Source: Ailurus styani (Eukaryota; Chordata; Mammalia; Carnivora; Ailuridae). Taken from it: a stretch of 64,000 nucleotides of DNA. The position numbers and the translations under genes were made by a program. How positions within the stretch are numbered: position 1 is the stretch's first letter; each line of letters starts with the position of its first letter. This document shows, piece by piece, positions 22,523 through 32,660 of this stretch. The DNA is taken from positions 109,828-173,827 of the forward strand of contig LNAC01000279.1 of the NCBI GenBank assembly GCA_002007465.1, read 5' to 3'. The notes beneath the pieces are model-generated. The model was not told the origin of the DNA. It saw only the letters and a list, made by a program, of their open reading frames with translations, and did not search any database.

Positions 22523-24497
22523 GTCAAGTGGGATTTATTCCTGTGTTGCAGGGGTGGTTCCATATTCACAGATCAATCAATAAGACACACCACACTAACA
22601 AGAGAAATGATAAGAACCATATGGTCATTTTAATAGACACAGAAAAGCATCTGAAAAAGTACAACATCCATTCGTGACAAAAGCCCTCAACAAAGTAGGG
22701 ACAGAGGAAACATACCTCAACATAATAAAAGCCTATAAGAAAGTCCACAGTGAATGGCATGCTCAATGGTAAAAAAAAACTGAGAGCTCTTCCCCTAAGA
22801 TCAGGAATACGACACGGATGTCCACTCTCACCACTGCTGTTCAACACAGTACTGGAAGCAACAGCGATCAGACAACAAAAAGAAACAAAAGGCATCCAAA
22901 TCAGTAAGGAAGAAGTGAAAAGCTTTCACTCTTTTCAGATGACATGAAAACCCGAAAGACTCCACCAAAACATCGCTAGAACTGATAAATGAGTTCAGTA
23001 AAGTTGCAGGATACAAAACGAACATACAGAAATCTAATGCATTTCTACATATCAGTAATGAGGCGGCAGAAAGAGATATCAAGAAAACAATCCCATTTAC
23101 AATTACATCAAAAATAGTAAGATACCTAGACAACCCTAATCAAAGAGGTGAAAGACCTGTACTCTGAAAACTATAAAATGCTGATGAAAGAAACTAAAGA
23201 TGACACAAAGAAATGGAAAGATATTCCATGCTCATGAATTGGAAGGACAAATAACACTAAAATGCCTATACTATCCAAAGCAATGTCCACATTTAAAGCA
23301 ATCCCTATCCAGATACAAACAGCATCTTTCACAGAGCTAGAACAAACAAACATAACATTTGTATGAAACTACAAAAGACCCCGAAAAACCAAAGTAATCT
23401 TGAAAAAGAAAAGCAAGAGGCATCACAATTCTGGATTTCAAGTGACATTACAAAGCTGTAATCATCAAAACAGTATGGTATTGGCACAAAAACAGACACA
23501 CAGATCAATAGAACAGAATAGAAAACCCACGATTAGTCTTCGACCAAGCAGGAAAGAATATTCAATGGGAAAAGGAAAGTCTCTTCAATAAATGGTGTTG
23601 AGAAACCTGGACCGCCACATGCAGAAGAATGGAACTGAACAACTTTCTGATGCCATACACAATAAAATAAATTCAAAGTGGATTAAAGACCTAAATGTGA
23701 GATCTGAAACCATAAAAATCCTAGAAGAGAACATAGGCAGTAACTTCTCTGGTATCAGCTGGAACAACATTTTCCTAGTTATGTCTCCTGAGACAAGGGA
23801 AATAAAAGAAAAAATAAACTACCGGGACTATATCAAAATAAAAAGCTTCTGCACAGCAAAGGAAACAATCAACAAAACTAAAAGGCAACCTGTGGAATGG
23901 GAGAAGATATTTGCAAATGGCACATTCAATAAAAGGTTAGTATCCAAGATATATAAAGAACTGATAATAACTCAACCCCCATAAAACGAATAAGTTAATT
24001 AAGACATGGGCAGAAGACATGAACATTTTTCCAAAGAAGACATCCAGATGGCCAACAGACACATGAAAAGACGCTCAACATCACTCATTATCAGGAAAAT
24101 ACAAACCAAAACAACAGTGAGATACCACCTCACACCTGCCAGGATGGCTGACGTCAGCAACACGAGAAACAACAGGTGTTGGCGAGGATGCGGAGAAAGG
24201 GGAACCCTCATGCACTGTTGGTGGGAATGCAAGCTGGGGCGGCCACTCTGGAGAACAGTAGGGAGGTTCCTCAAGATGTTACAAATAGAGCTGCCCTACC
24301 ACCCAGCAATTGTTCTACTGGGTATTTACCCAAAGGATAAAAATTCTGGTTCGAAGGGGACATGCGTGCCGATGTTTACTGCAGCTTTATTGACAATACC
24401 AAGATAAGGAAACAGCCCGAATGTCTATCGACTGATGAGCGGGTAAGGAAGAGGTGGTGTGTGCACAATGGGCTATGAAAAGAATGAAATCTCGCTC

Positions 24498-24718
24498 TTG
24501 CTACCATGGCTCCTGTTACTCTATGATTACTACCCCCAATTCCACTACTCTTGCTACCATTACAACCGGTTCCACTATTACTGTGACAGCTACTACTTCT
24601 GTTATTGCCGCCACTCTTACTACCACTGCTACCAACAGTACCGCTGTTACTACTAATACGATTACTGCTACCACCACTACTATTACTTCTCCTCTTCCTC
24701 CTCCCACACACACCTGAG
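24498..24718. repeat. Degenerate ACT/ACC trinucleotide tract
   Basis: About 220 bases made mostly of ACT, ACC, ATT, GCT and similar triplets (e.g. ACCACCACTACTATTACTTC), ending in a short CACACACA run. Every frame reflects the triplet register: Thr-rich in one, Tyr/Cys/His-rich in another, and Gly/Ser/Asn-rich or Val-rich on the minus strand. It starts exactly where the L1 ORF2 stops, so it may have expanded at the junction. No protein function is claimed. Confidence 0.75.
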
Positions 24719-24734
24719 TACAGGTAAAAATTGG

Positions 24735-24922
24735 AATAGAGTTTGAAGTCTGGTTAGCAGTACCGCACTGTAGTATTTTCTGGGTTTTCATATTGTACTA
24801 AAATTATATAAGATGTTACCCCTGGAAGAAGCTGCGTAAATGTTACAGGAGACTCTGTGCTACTGTTCTTGCTACTTCCTATGAATCTGTGATTATTTCA
24901 GAATAAAAGCTAAAAATAATGT
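24735..24922 (+). mobile_element. L1M 3' UTR end
   Basis: Follows the L1M 3' end order: TAGCAGTACCGCACTGTAG, a TTTTCATATTGTACTAAAAT block, TAAGATGTTACCCCTGGAAG, GACTCTGTGCTACTGTTCTT, CCTATGAATCTGTGATTATT and an A-rich end AATAAAAGCTAAAAATAATG. A related 3' end occurs at 43.9-44.1 kb. It is separated from the ORF2 piece upstream by the trinucleotide tract, and may come from a different L1. Confidence 0.65.
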
Positions 24923-25837
24923 TACCGCAAAGCTGAAAGAAGGCACAGAGAAATTCTGAAACAAAAAGCTACAAAAGCCGGTCTCAACTCAGCGAATACA
25001 TTTAACAAGCGAAGTGTGCAGAACTGAAGTGATTTTATGAGCCGAGAACTAAGCCACAGGAGAGGCTCCAAAATGTAGCACACAGCGAACCAGATGGGAA
25101 ACGCGCGACACGAGACACACACCCTCACCGTGCGGGCCGCTGACCCACATTCGCTCAGGCTGCGAGGAGGAGGGAGGGGGCGGAGCAGAGGCTCCCGGCG
25201 CAGGGGCAGAGCTGGGGAAAGACCTGGAGGCCGCTGACTCAGGCACCCAAGCCATTGCAGCAAGACGGATGCAGGAACCCACGCTAGATGCAACAGAATA
25301 GACTCTCGGAAAACAAAGACAAAGAAGAGACCCTCAGAGCAAACGAAGAAATCAGTGAGATCATTTTAAAGGAGCAGTAGTTAGACGGAAGGCTCCCTTC
25401 TCAACCGAAACCAGGGCTGCAGGAACCGAGCAGAGCTGAGCTGCAGTGTGCTGGGCATGGCGAGCCCTTGGAGCTGGCTCCTGCGTGTGGTCGTGCTGCC
25501 CGGATGGAGGTGAAGGAAGGCCTTTCCAGACATCGGAACACGGGGGGAACCTCTCCGCTGGATCCATTCTACAGGAGACAGTAAAGGCTGTCATTCAGGC
25601 AGGAGGAAAATGGCCACAGTATTCTTACTGGATTTGCAGGAAGAAATACAGAACAATACAAAATGTAAAAACATGAATAAAAGGAAATGAATACCAACCA
25701 TACAGGACAATAATGATTACTTACTATTTACTTAAGTACTTATGAAATCTCCTGGGACTTAAATATATATAAAAATTCACTATGGTGGGCATGGAACAGG
25801 GTAGATTTTCCTTTTCTTTTAACTTTCAAGATTCCTT
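24923..25837. other. Single-copy DNA, no gene seen
   Basis: Moderate GC with a GAGG-rich patch at 25,160-25,190. No recognised repeat, and overlapping short frames without domains. Confidence 0.45.
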
Positions 25838-25855
25838 AAAAATCCCCAGATATAG

Positions 25856-26058
25856 GGCACCTGGGTGGCTCAGTGGGTTAAAGCCGCTGCCTTCGGCTCA
25901 GGTCATGATCCCAGGGTCCTGGGATCGAGGCCCACATCGGGCTCTCTGCTCGGCAGGGAGCCTGCTTCCTCCTCTCTCTCTGCCTGCCTCTCTGCCTACT
26001 TGTGATCTGATCTCTCTCTCTCTCTCTCTGTGTCAAATAAATAAATAAAATCTTAAAA
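25856..26058 (+). mobile_element. Carnivore SINE, young copy with 18-bp target duplication
   Basis: Full-length SINEC of the GGGTTAAAGCCGCTGCCTTC type with CT-rich linker expanded to a CTCTCTCTCTCTCTCTCT run and an AATAAATAAATAAAATC tail. AAAAATCCCCAGATATAG is identical at 25,838-25,855 and 26,059-26,076. It is among the youngest-looking insertions in the window. Confidence 0.95.
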
Positions 26059-26076
26059 AAAAATCCCCAGATATAG

Positions 26077-26717
26077 TGACAAGATTAGCAAAGAAAACCC
26101 CCCTGACACCTCTTCAGTACAGATGTCAAGGAATCCATCAAACCCGCAGAACAGGGGTAGGTGTGGCCAAAACACAGCAGCAGGGTCCGAGTGAATCACC
26201 GAATGCACAGTGTTTGTAGGGAACAGCAAGTGCGGAACAGCCCTTTGAGCCACAAAACTCAGAAACCCCCCACAAATACTAACACCCCCACAAAGAAACA
26301 GGGACTTACACTAAGTGGGAATCTAGGTGAATAGTCTGAGAGCAAATGGAGAAACTCCAGGAAGTCTGTGCTGAACCCAAGTCCCCAAGTTCTGGGAAAG
26401 TGAAAAAAAAGAAAAAAGGAAAAAAATGGAGAAAGAAAGGAGGAAGGCAGGCAGAAAGGAAGGGGCAAGGAACCATTTAGGAGCTTGTAGGACATTTAAA
26501 CCGTGCTAAAGGGCCCTAAGTCCTCAGGAATCTCAAAAAGATGCAACAGTGTTCACTTTTGGAGAGAGAACCATCTGGAGAGAAAACAAACCCAACAAAC
26601 CACAAGTGAAGCTACTGGAACACAGGAGGGTTCAGAGAAGGATGCTGGGGTGGCGGGCGGGGGAGCCTCCGAGCGAACGGGCCCGAGCACAGCAGAGGGC
26701 GAGGGCGGTGGCGGGGG
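26077..26717. other. Single-copy DNA up to the assembly gap
   Basis: A purine-rich run lies at 26,400-26,465. GC and CpG content rise towards the gap, which begins just after GGCGGTGGCGGGGG. No gene or recognised repeat. Confidence 0.45.
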
Positions 26718-26915
26718 NNNNNNNNNNNNNNNNNNNNNNNNNNNNNNNNNNNNNNNNNNNNNNNNNNNNNNNNNNNNNNNNNNNNNNNNNNNNNNNNNNN
26801 NNNNNNNNNNNNNNNNNNNNNNNNNNNNNNNNNNNNNNNNNNNNNNNNNNNNNNNNNNNNNNNNNNNNNNNNNNNNNNNNNNNNNNNNNNNNNNNNNNNN
26901 NNNNNNNNNNNNNNN
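26718..26915. other. Assembly gap of 198 N
   Basis: Unknown bases flanked by G-rich, GC-rich sequence on the left and a GTGGGAGGGGAGCGAGGG stretch on the right. Long frames reported across this interval would be meaningless. Confidence 1.
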
Positions 26916-28483
26916 GCACAGCGTGGGAGGGGAGCGAGGGCTGGGCCCCGTCCCTCTCCTGGCGACAGGCGGGAAAAAGTCCTCCCGAAGCAGGAGCCAT
27001 GCTCGCCAACAGGAAGGCCTGGGCAGGGCCATTTCAACACCATTTCGTGGCAACAATAAAGCAGAAACCCTTTGGTCCCCAAGGCTAGGAAAGTTAGTCT
27101 AGTCCATTCCCAATTCCTATTCAGGAACCTCTTCCCTAGTGGTCCAGAAAACCCCTTATTTAAAAACAGGAGGCAAAGAATTATGATCTAATCCCATAAA
27201 AATATATTACCGAAAAATGGTAAAAATAAAATAAATAACATTGTAAGAGATAATAAAAATACACCAGAAAACGATGAACCCAAAGCAAATTATAGCCTAA
27301 TTAATATGTCACATTGAACTAAAATTTGAGAAAATAATCAACATTTTGGAAGAACATAATTTAAAATAGAATTAGAATATCTCCAAGTGACATGGCAAGG
27401 AAACAGGAAGATATAAAAAGGTGGCTACTAAAGCTCAGGAATGAACTAGAATGTTTTTCAGAAGTGAGAAGTGGAAGAAACACAGGAGCAAAGAGACAGC
27501 ACCGAAGGCCCAGGAAAGAGCGTAGAGAACAGAAATAAGGAAAGAAAACAAGGAGACAGACAGGCAGGAAGAAGATTCGAGAGAACAGGACAGACACAAC
27601 GCAGGGCCAACACTCATGCACGTGCAGTGACCCGCCGCACCTTCACGCGTACACGTGCCCATTCCGAAAACACCTCCTGAAATAAAACAGCCTGAACGCA
27701 CACAGTGACCGGGCACCCCATGCTCCTGAGAATCCAAGCCTGAGCAGGCAACAGCAAGACACACTTTGGGAAAACGATTATGTGTTAGAGGTGAAGTCTC
27801 TGGGGCACCCAAACCAAAAGGTGCCACGCGCTTGTAATGCAAAGAACACCAGAGCGAGGTCAGGTCTCCCGACAGCAACGCAGAAGCAAAGAAATATTTT
27901 TAAGACACTAGAGTGAAAGATAGTGTAAACCAAGGATTTCATGCAGCTGAATTACACTTGCACTGTAAAAGCTCCAGATAAAAAGGCGTGAACGTGCAGG
28001 AACACAGGGAGTGTGTGGCGAGCCTACCGCCAAGAACCTAACACAGAGTGCGGCTCAGTCCAGCGCAGAGTCAGTGGAGAACCTCTGCCGTGAGGTTTGG
28101 TGACAAGCATCGGATACATTTCACTCTAGAATCATGACTCAACAATGCACTTAATGGTGACAGAATAACGTACAAATGTTACGTGCTGGAGATAAAGAAT
28201 CGGTAACTGGAAAAGTGGGAGAAGAGGGAGGAGTGTGAAGCCACCAAGGAGTAACCAGGTGGCACGGGAAGCAGATGATGGGGGACAGAAGAGGCTTCCG
28301 GCCACCTGTGACACTCCCCAGGACAGCACGTCAGCCGACAAATACAAGAAAAAACACAAGACGGGTTTCTGCGAATTATGCAGACAGATAATAGTATAAA
28401 GCCTAAAAAACATATAAACCTTCCCAAGAATCAAAATAAGTAGGAACAAAAATGAAATGTTTACTAATCTAAGGAATTCATTT
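26916..28483. other. AT-rich tract with weak ancient L1M resemblance
   Basis: 27,100-27,450 is AT-rich. 27,820-28,000 loosely follows an L1M block (AAATATTTTTAAGACACTAG, then a degraded 'hydrogen-bonded' order of AAGGATTTCATGCAGCTGAATT). Identity is too low for firm assignment. No coding frame is supported. Confidence 0.35.
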
Positions 28484-28513
28484 ATACACACACACACACA
28501 CACACATATATAT
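28484..28513. repeat. (AC)n microsatellite with AT extension
   Basis: About eleven AC units followed by ATATATAT, then T and A runs. Likely length-variable. Confidence 0.9.
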
Positions 28514-30466
28514 TTTTAAAAAAATAATGGAAAGATAAAGTTGAAAGCTACTTACTTGGGAAGGGAGAGGACTGGTTAGAAAGAGGGGTGGACAGGAGAT
28601 TTTTCTGAATAGACTGCAATAAATTTTTATTTTAGAATCATAGAAATATTTACATCATCAAAAATAAGAATTTTTTTAAATCCCTGAAAGGTAAAAAAAA
28701 AAAAAATCTTAGTATACACAAAGTTGGTGATATAACCACACAGAAGAATTGTGGCACCTGACCTTAGAACACAGGAATCTGGCTGGGTATTCCCAGGGAG
28801 ACAGACATGCAAGGAAGTATACTAACCTTGATTAGTCCTTTGTTGGCACCAATAATATTCCAAACCCATTATGTGTTCCATTAGGGTAAAGTATGTAAGT
28901 AATAATGCTAACAAGAGAAAAGAGAAACAAGTCCAAAACTTAAAAATTTTAAGTTAAAACCCTGTCATCTTGCATTTGCTTTGGAACTATTTTTGTGAAC
29001 TCACAATTTCCCCTTCTTTCCCCCTTCTGAACTCTCTCCACAAACTATGAACAAGTGATGACCCTCAAGAGCAATCAGCACCCTTACTGCTTAGACGAGG
29101 CCTCTGAATACTTTGGTTGATTCCAGGACGTCTGGGAAAGCGAGTATCAAAGAGGAGGTGGGAACGTGTCACACAACAGAGCCAAGGAAACCATCGAAGA
29201 CTAGTGTGGCTACAGCCACACAGAAGCCAGAAAAATACAGAACAATCTGAGGAAAGAGAGTAAGAGTCGCAAGTGAACAAATGTACTGTATATATAAAAC
29301 CCATAAATTAATACTAATGTTTTAAAAAGAAAGAAAGAAGAGCAGGGAAAGAAACAAAACTCAATGGACAGTGAAACAAAAAAATACAAAGAAATAAATA
29401 TTTATCCCTCGTTTTTGGTAGGGACTGTATTTTAGGGAACTGGACAGCCCCCGTGAATGAGGAAGTTATTCCATACGGAATAATCCCAATGAACACGTGT
29501 GGAAAGGCTTACCCAACCGTCGGGTCACTGTTCTGCAGCCCCTGCTGGAATAGCGACCTAGGTGGCGGTGATGAGTGGACACTAAAAACCCCGGGTGGAC
29601 GGTGGGTGGCAAGCCCGGGAGAGCCAGGCTCCCACGGACAGCGACGCGCCCACAGCCCTGGCGCCCAGCAAAGGGGACCACACACAGCCCAGCCACACAC
29701 AGCGCACACCTCTGACGTTTGCTTGCCTGAAAAACACGACTCGGGGAATAAAACCAGGTTCTAGGAAACAGGGTGGATGGAGGAATATGCTGAATGACCC
29801 TGCAAGGTAGCAACCAACCGAACCCAGGACGTGGGACAACCACGCAACCATCAGCAGTGAGCAGGCTGGGGGAACGTGCTCACGTGGATGTGGTCACAGC
29901 ACAGCAGTGACGGCTGGGCCCGCGGCACCGTCTCCTGGGATTTCGACATGACATCACGGGAGAGCCCAGATCCAAGGGCAGGGAACACTGACCCCAGTAG
30001 GAGGGAAGTGACCCCATGGCACAGTAGAAGCACGGGGGCTGGGGTCCTGCTGCATGAAGGCCACGCCGCCGGGACAGTGCCCAGTGGGGCGTGAGGCAGG
30101 CGGAGCAGAAGATGCCAGACAAGCAGGCAGGACTGTGAAGGTCGTCCTCAGACGGGAACAGACCGATGTGGGGCGGTGACATGGGCACGGCCACACTTCT
30201 CAAGGTCACTCTGGTTCCTGGGAGGCTGTGATGGGTCCTATGACCGTGGCCGTCAGGATGGAGGCCGATTCAGAGGGGTGGCGTTGGGTCAGACGACAAG
30301 GAGGGAGGAGGACCAGGAGCGACCGTGCGGCTCCATGTGATGGTTCCTCCCACAGAGAACGGCCACTGCGAGCCTGCCGGACGGAAGAGGCCCGCTCCTG
30401 GGGCAGGGTGGCCATGGCCGCAGCAGGACGGAGGAGTAGGCCGCTCCGGGCCGCATGGCAACACTG
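28514..30466. other. Single-copy DNA, AT-rich then GC-rich, no gene seen
   Basis: 28,514-29,450 is AT-rich, with A runs near 28,690-28,705 and a GAAAGAAAGAAGA patch near 29,326-29,341. From about 29,570 the DNA becomes GC-rich. I cannot name a repeat here or support an exon. Confidence 0.4.
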
Positions 30467-30489
30467 CCCCCCCCGCCCCCCCCCACCCC
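30467..30489 (-). repeat. C8-G-C9-A-C4 homopolymeric tract (G-quadruplex candidate on minus strand)
   Basis: 23 bases with only two interruptions. The minus strand has enough guanines to form four or more G-triplets with single-base loops. Structure is predicted from the pattern only. Confidence 0.7.
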
Positions 30490-32049
30490 TCTCAGGAACT
30501 CCTGCCCCGTTCTGGACGGTCAGACAACGTTTTGTCCAGTGAGGTCACTGAGCCTGCGGCTGAGGCTCCTCTGTCACCGGGCTGCCCCCACGCGCCCAGG
30601 CTGATGGCCACACACGCCAGGCTGTGGCTGTGAATCCTCGTGAATCCTGGAGAGAGACTCAGCTCCTGAAAGGAGCAGCGCTGGCCCGGGGGGCCCACCT
30701 CCCTCTCCCCGGCTTGTCTAGCCACTCGGGGCACACCGGGACCTGACAGTCTGCTCGAATAAGCTGCCAGGGGCCAAAGTGAAAAGTAAAAAACCAACAA
30801 ACGAAAGTACCAAGCTTGGCATTTACCGCAAATAGCAGTTTTACTAGGTTTTTTGAAGTTTTAAGGCTGTAGCATCAGATGGCCTGGAAAGTGACCGTCC
30901 AGGAGGCACTGCCATCTTTCCGCGGATGTTGCTCACTGGCCTGGACCTAAGGGTCCGTGTAGCCTTCGAGTCCACGTACTACGTATTTCACAAGAGAAGC
31001 GCACAGCGTTAGGAACGGAGGAGGTGACCACTCTAGGCACAGGTGATGTTAGCCTTAGAAAGGCAGCTCCAGGCAGGGGGTGCAGTGGACACGCCGAGGG
31101 CCTCACGAGCCCCTGGCCTCTGTGGGACGGACGGCCACTCTGACCAGCGCACGCAAGGCCCGGGAGAGACCACAGGTAGCGCGTGCTCAACGTGCCTGCC
31201 CTGTGGTGCAGCCGGTGGGCCCTTTTTGTTAAACTCAGTCTGGCCCACTAGATTCTCAGCCTGTCCCCAGAGCACTCGATGGCACGGAGGAAGCCACAGA
31301 GAGCTGGAGGGCCATGGCTTGCCGTGGACTGCGACACGCGCCAGGGGTGCGGGCAGGGCTGCGGGCAGGGGTCTCTGTGAGGCTGAGGTGGTTAGTTCCC
31401 CAGAATCACTGTGTGTCCAGCTGGTATAATAAGATATCATTCAGGGTGAAAAACTGACTCTCTTAGAAAATTCTGCTTTGACTTCCACGTTACCGAGAAG
31501 CAGACTCTCAATGGCTGACCCCGTCCGTATCCATAGAAAATTGCCTTTTTTGCCGTAAATTAATTTCGTAAGCTGGAGAAACCAGGTAAGCTAAATTTAC
31601 TAATCAGTTGTGCCAAACTTCGTGAAATGAAACCTGACAGCAGAATGTTTCCAGCCTTCCCGTCTCTAAACACCTCTAACTACAAACCCCTTTCTCTCCT
31701 AAGGAGTGGGGCACGTGGCACCCGGAGAGCTCATCAGCCACGCAGGCCACGGGCCACACGACACTGAGCAAGAGCCCGGGGACCGGAGGGCTGTCTGCGC
31801 TCCAGAAAGGCAGAGCAGGGCCTCTCCGGCTGCTCCTCCAGCAGCGACGCGGACGTCTGTGGACGGCTCTGCGGGGTGACAGAGAAACCAGGGTCACGCT
31901 CCAGGGCACCAGGACCACGGGACACACTCCAAGACCCTGTGGGACAGGCCCAACCACGAGGGGTGCGTGCTCAGGGAGGGACCCTGAAGGAGGCCGGGGC
32001 TCTGACCGTGGGCCTGGGGACAGGAGGACTTGTCACAAAGCAGCGAGCC
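30490..32049. other. GC-rich single-copy DNA with an AT-richer island
   Basis: Most is GC-rich without repeats. 31,430-31,690 is more AT-balanced, contains no recognised transposon, and includes CCAGGTAAGC, which resembles a splice donor. A lone donor-like string is too weak to call an exon. Confidence 0.4.
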
Positions 32050-32660
32050 CAGCACCGCCTGGACAGACTTCTCGTGGGTCCGTCCTCTCGGGGCGGCTGC
32101 AGGAAGTCTTTTCCGCGAAGCTTCGAGGCCGGGACGGGGGTGGGGGGGCCCCACTCCCAGGAGAAGACAGCGGGGAGGGGGACGAATCCGACCGCGGACA
32201 CTCACTGAGACAACCGGCGGCTCCTCGGTGGCGGGGAGGGACGCCGGGCGCCGGCTTCTGGGTGGCAGCAGGGAGGGCGGCCTCCGCGCGGGAGGCGGTG
32301 GGAGCCCCTGGCTTGTGCCCAGCGGTGATCCCGCGCCTCCGACTCCCTTCCCTCTCAGAAAAGGCTCGTCACGAAGGGCTTGCAGCATCTCAATGCTCGC
32401 TTATAAAAGTCAGGATTACGCCACACTCCCAAATCGTCACTTATCTTGTTTTATTAAAACTATGATCTACGTAAGTGTGAAAAGACAGGTGTTCGGTTAC
32501 ACAGGCAGGGGAGGGAGCCCGGCGGGCACAGCGGAGCCGCTCCGGCCCTGCCCTGTGCTCCCCGCACTGTCCCCACGGAGGCCCGGGGCCGCGCCCGCTT
32601 CCTCACAAACCCTTCCCCTGGCTGTGCGGTTCCCAGCAGCACCGCCCGGGGGGTCCTGCT
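32050..32660. other. CpG-dense cluster in GC-rich DNA
   Basis: CpG is frequent at 32,080-32,340 and again 32,510-32,650, with CG-rich words such as GGCGCCGGCTTC. It may be a small CpG island or simply GC-shifted repeat DNA as at 38.2-39.2 kb. I see no L1 block order in it. Open frames up to 238 codons on both strands overlap and carry no domain. Confidence 0.4.

Larger units (their letters stand above)
21340..24497 (+). mobile_element. Carnivore-type L1, ORF2 from before the reverse transcriptase to the C-terminus
   Basis: Translated blocks follow L1 ORF2 in order: the linker after the endonuclease (about 21,350-21,600), the reverse transcriptase core with an arginine-glycine-Cys-Pro-Leu-Ser-Pro-Leu stretch (about 22,800-22,850), and the cysteine-rich C-terminal CWRGCGE...CWWECK segment (about 24,175-24,240). 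The catalytic motif near 22,935 reads Phe-Ser-Asp-Asp and sits after a frameshift; many other stops are present. ORF1, the endonuclease and the 3' UTR are absent. SINEs interrupt it at 21,785 and 22,337, and an assembly N at 21,754. It ends abruptly at a trinucleotide-rich tract. Confidence 0.85.

Noticed and set aside
24454..24717. Thr-rich frame resembling a mucin segment
   Set aside because: It is the reading of a degenerate ACT/ACC tract. Other frames of the same tract are also open.
26503..27102. Frames of 125-199 codons crossing the gap
   Set aside because: They are open only because unknown bases are counted as codons.
31565..31600. Splice-donor-like CCAGGTAAGC as evidence for an exon
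   Set aside because: No open, non-biased coding segment with an acceptor lies upstream; one motif is expected by chance.
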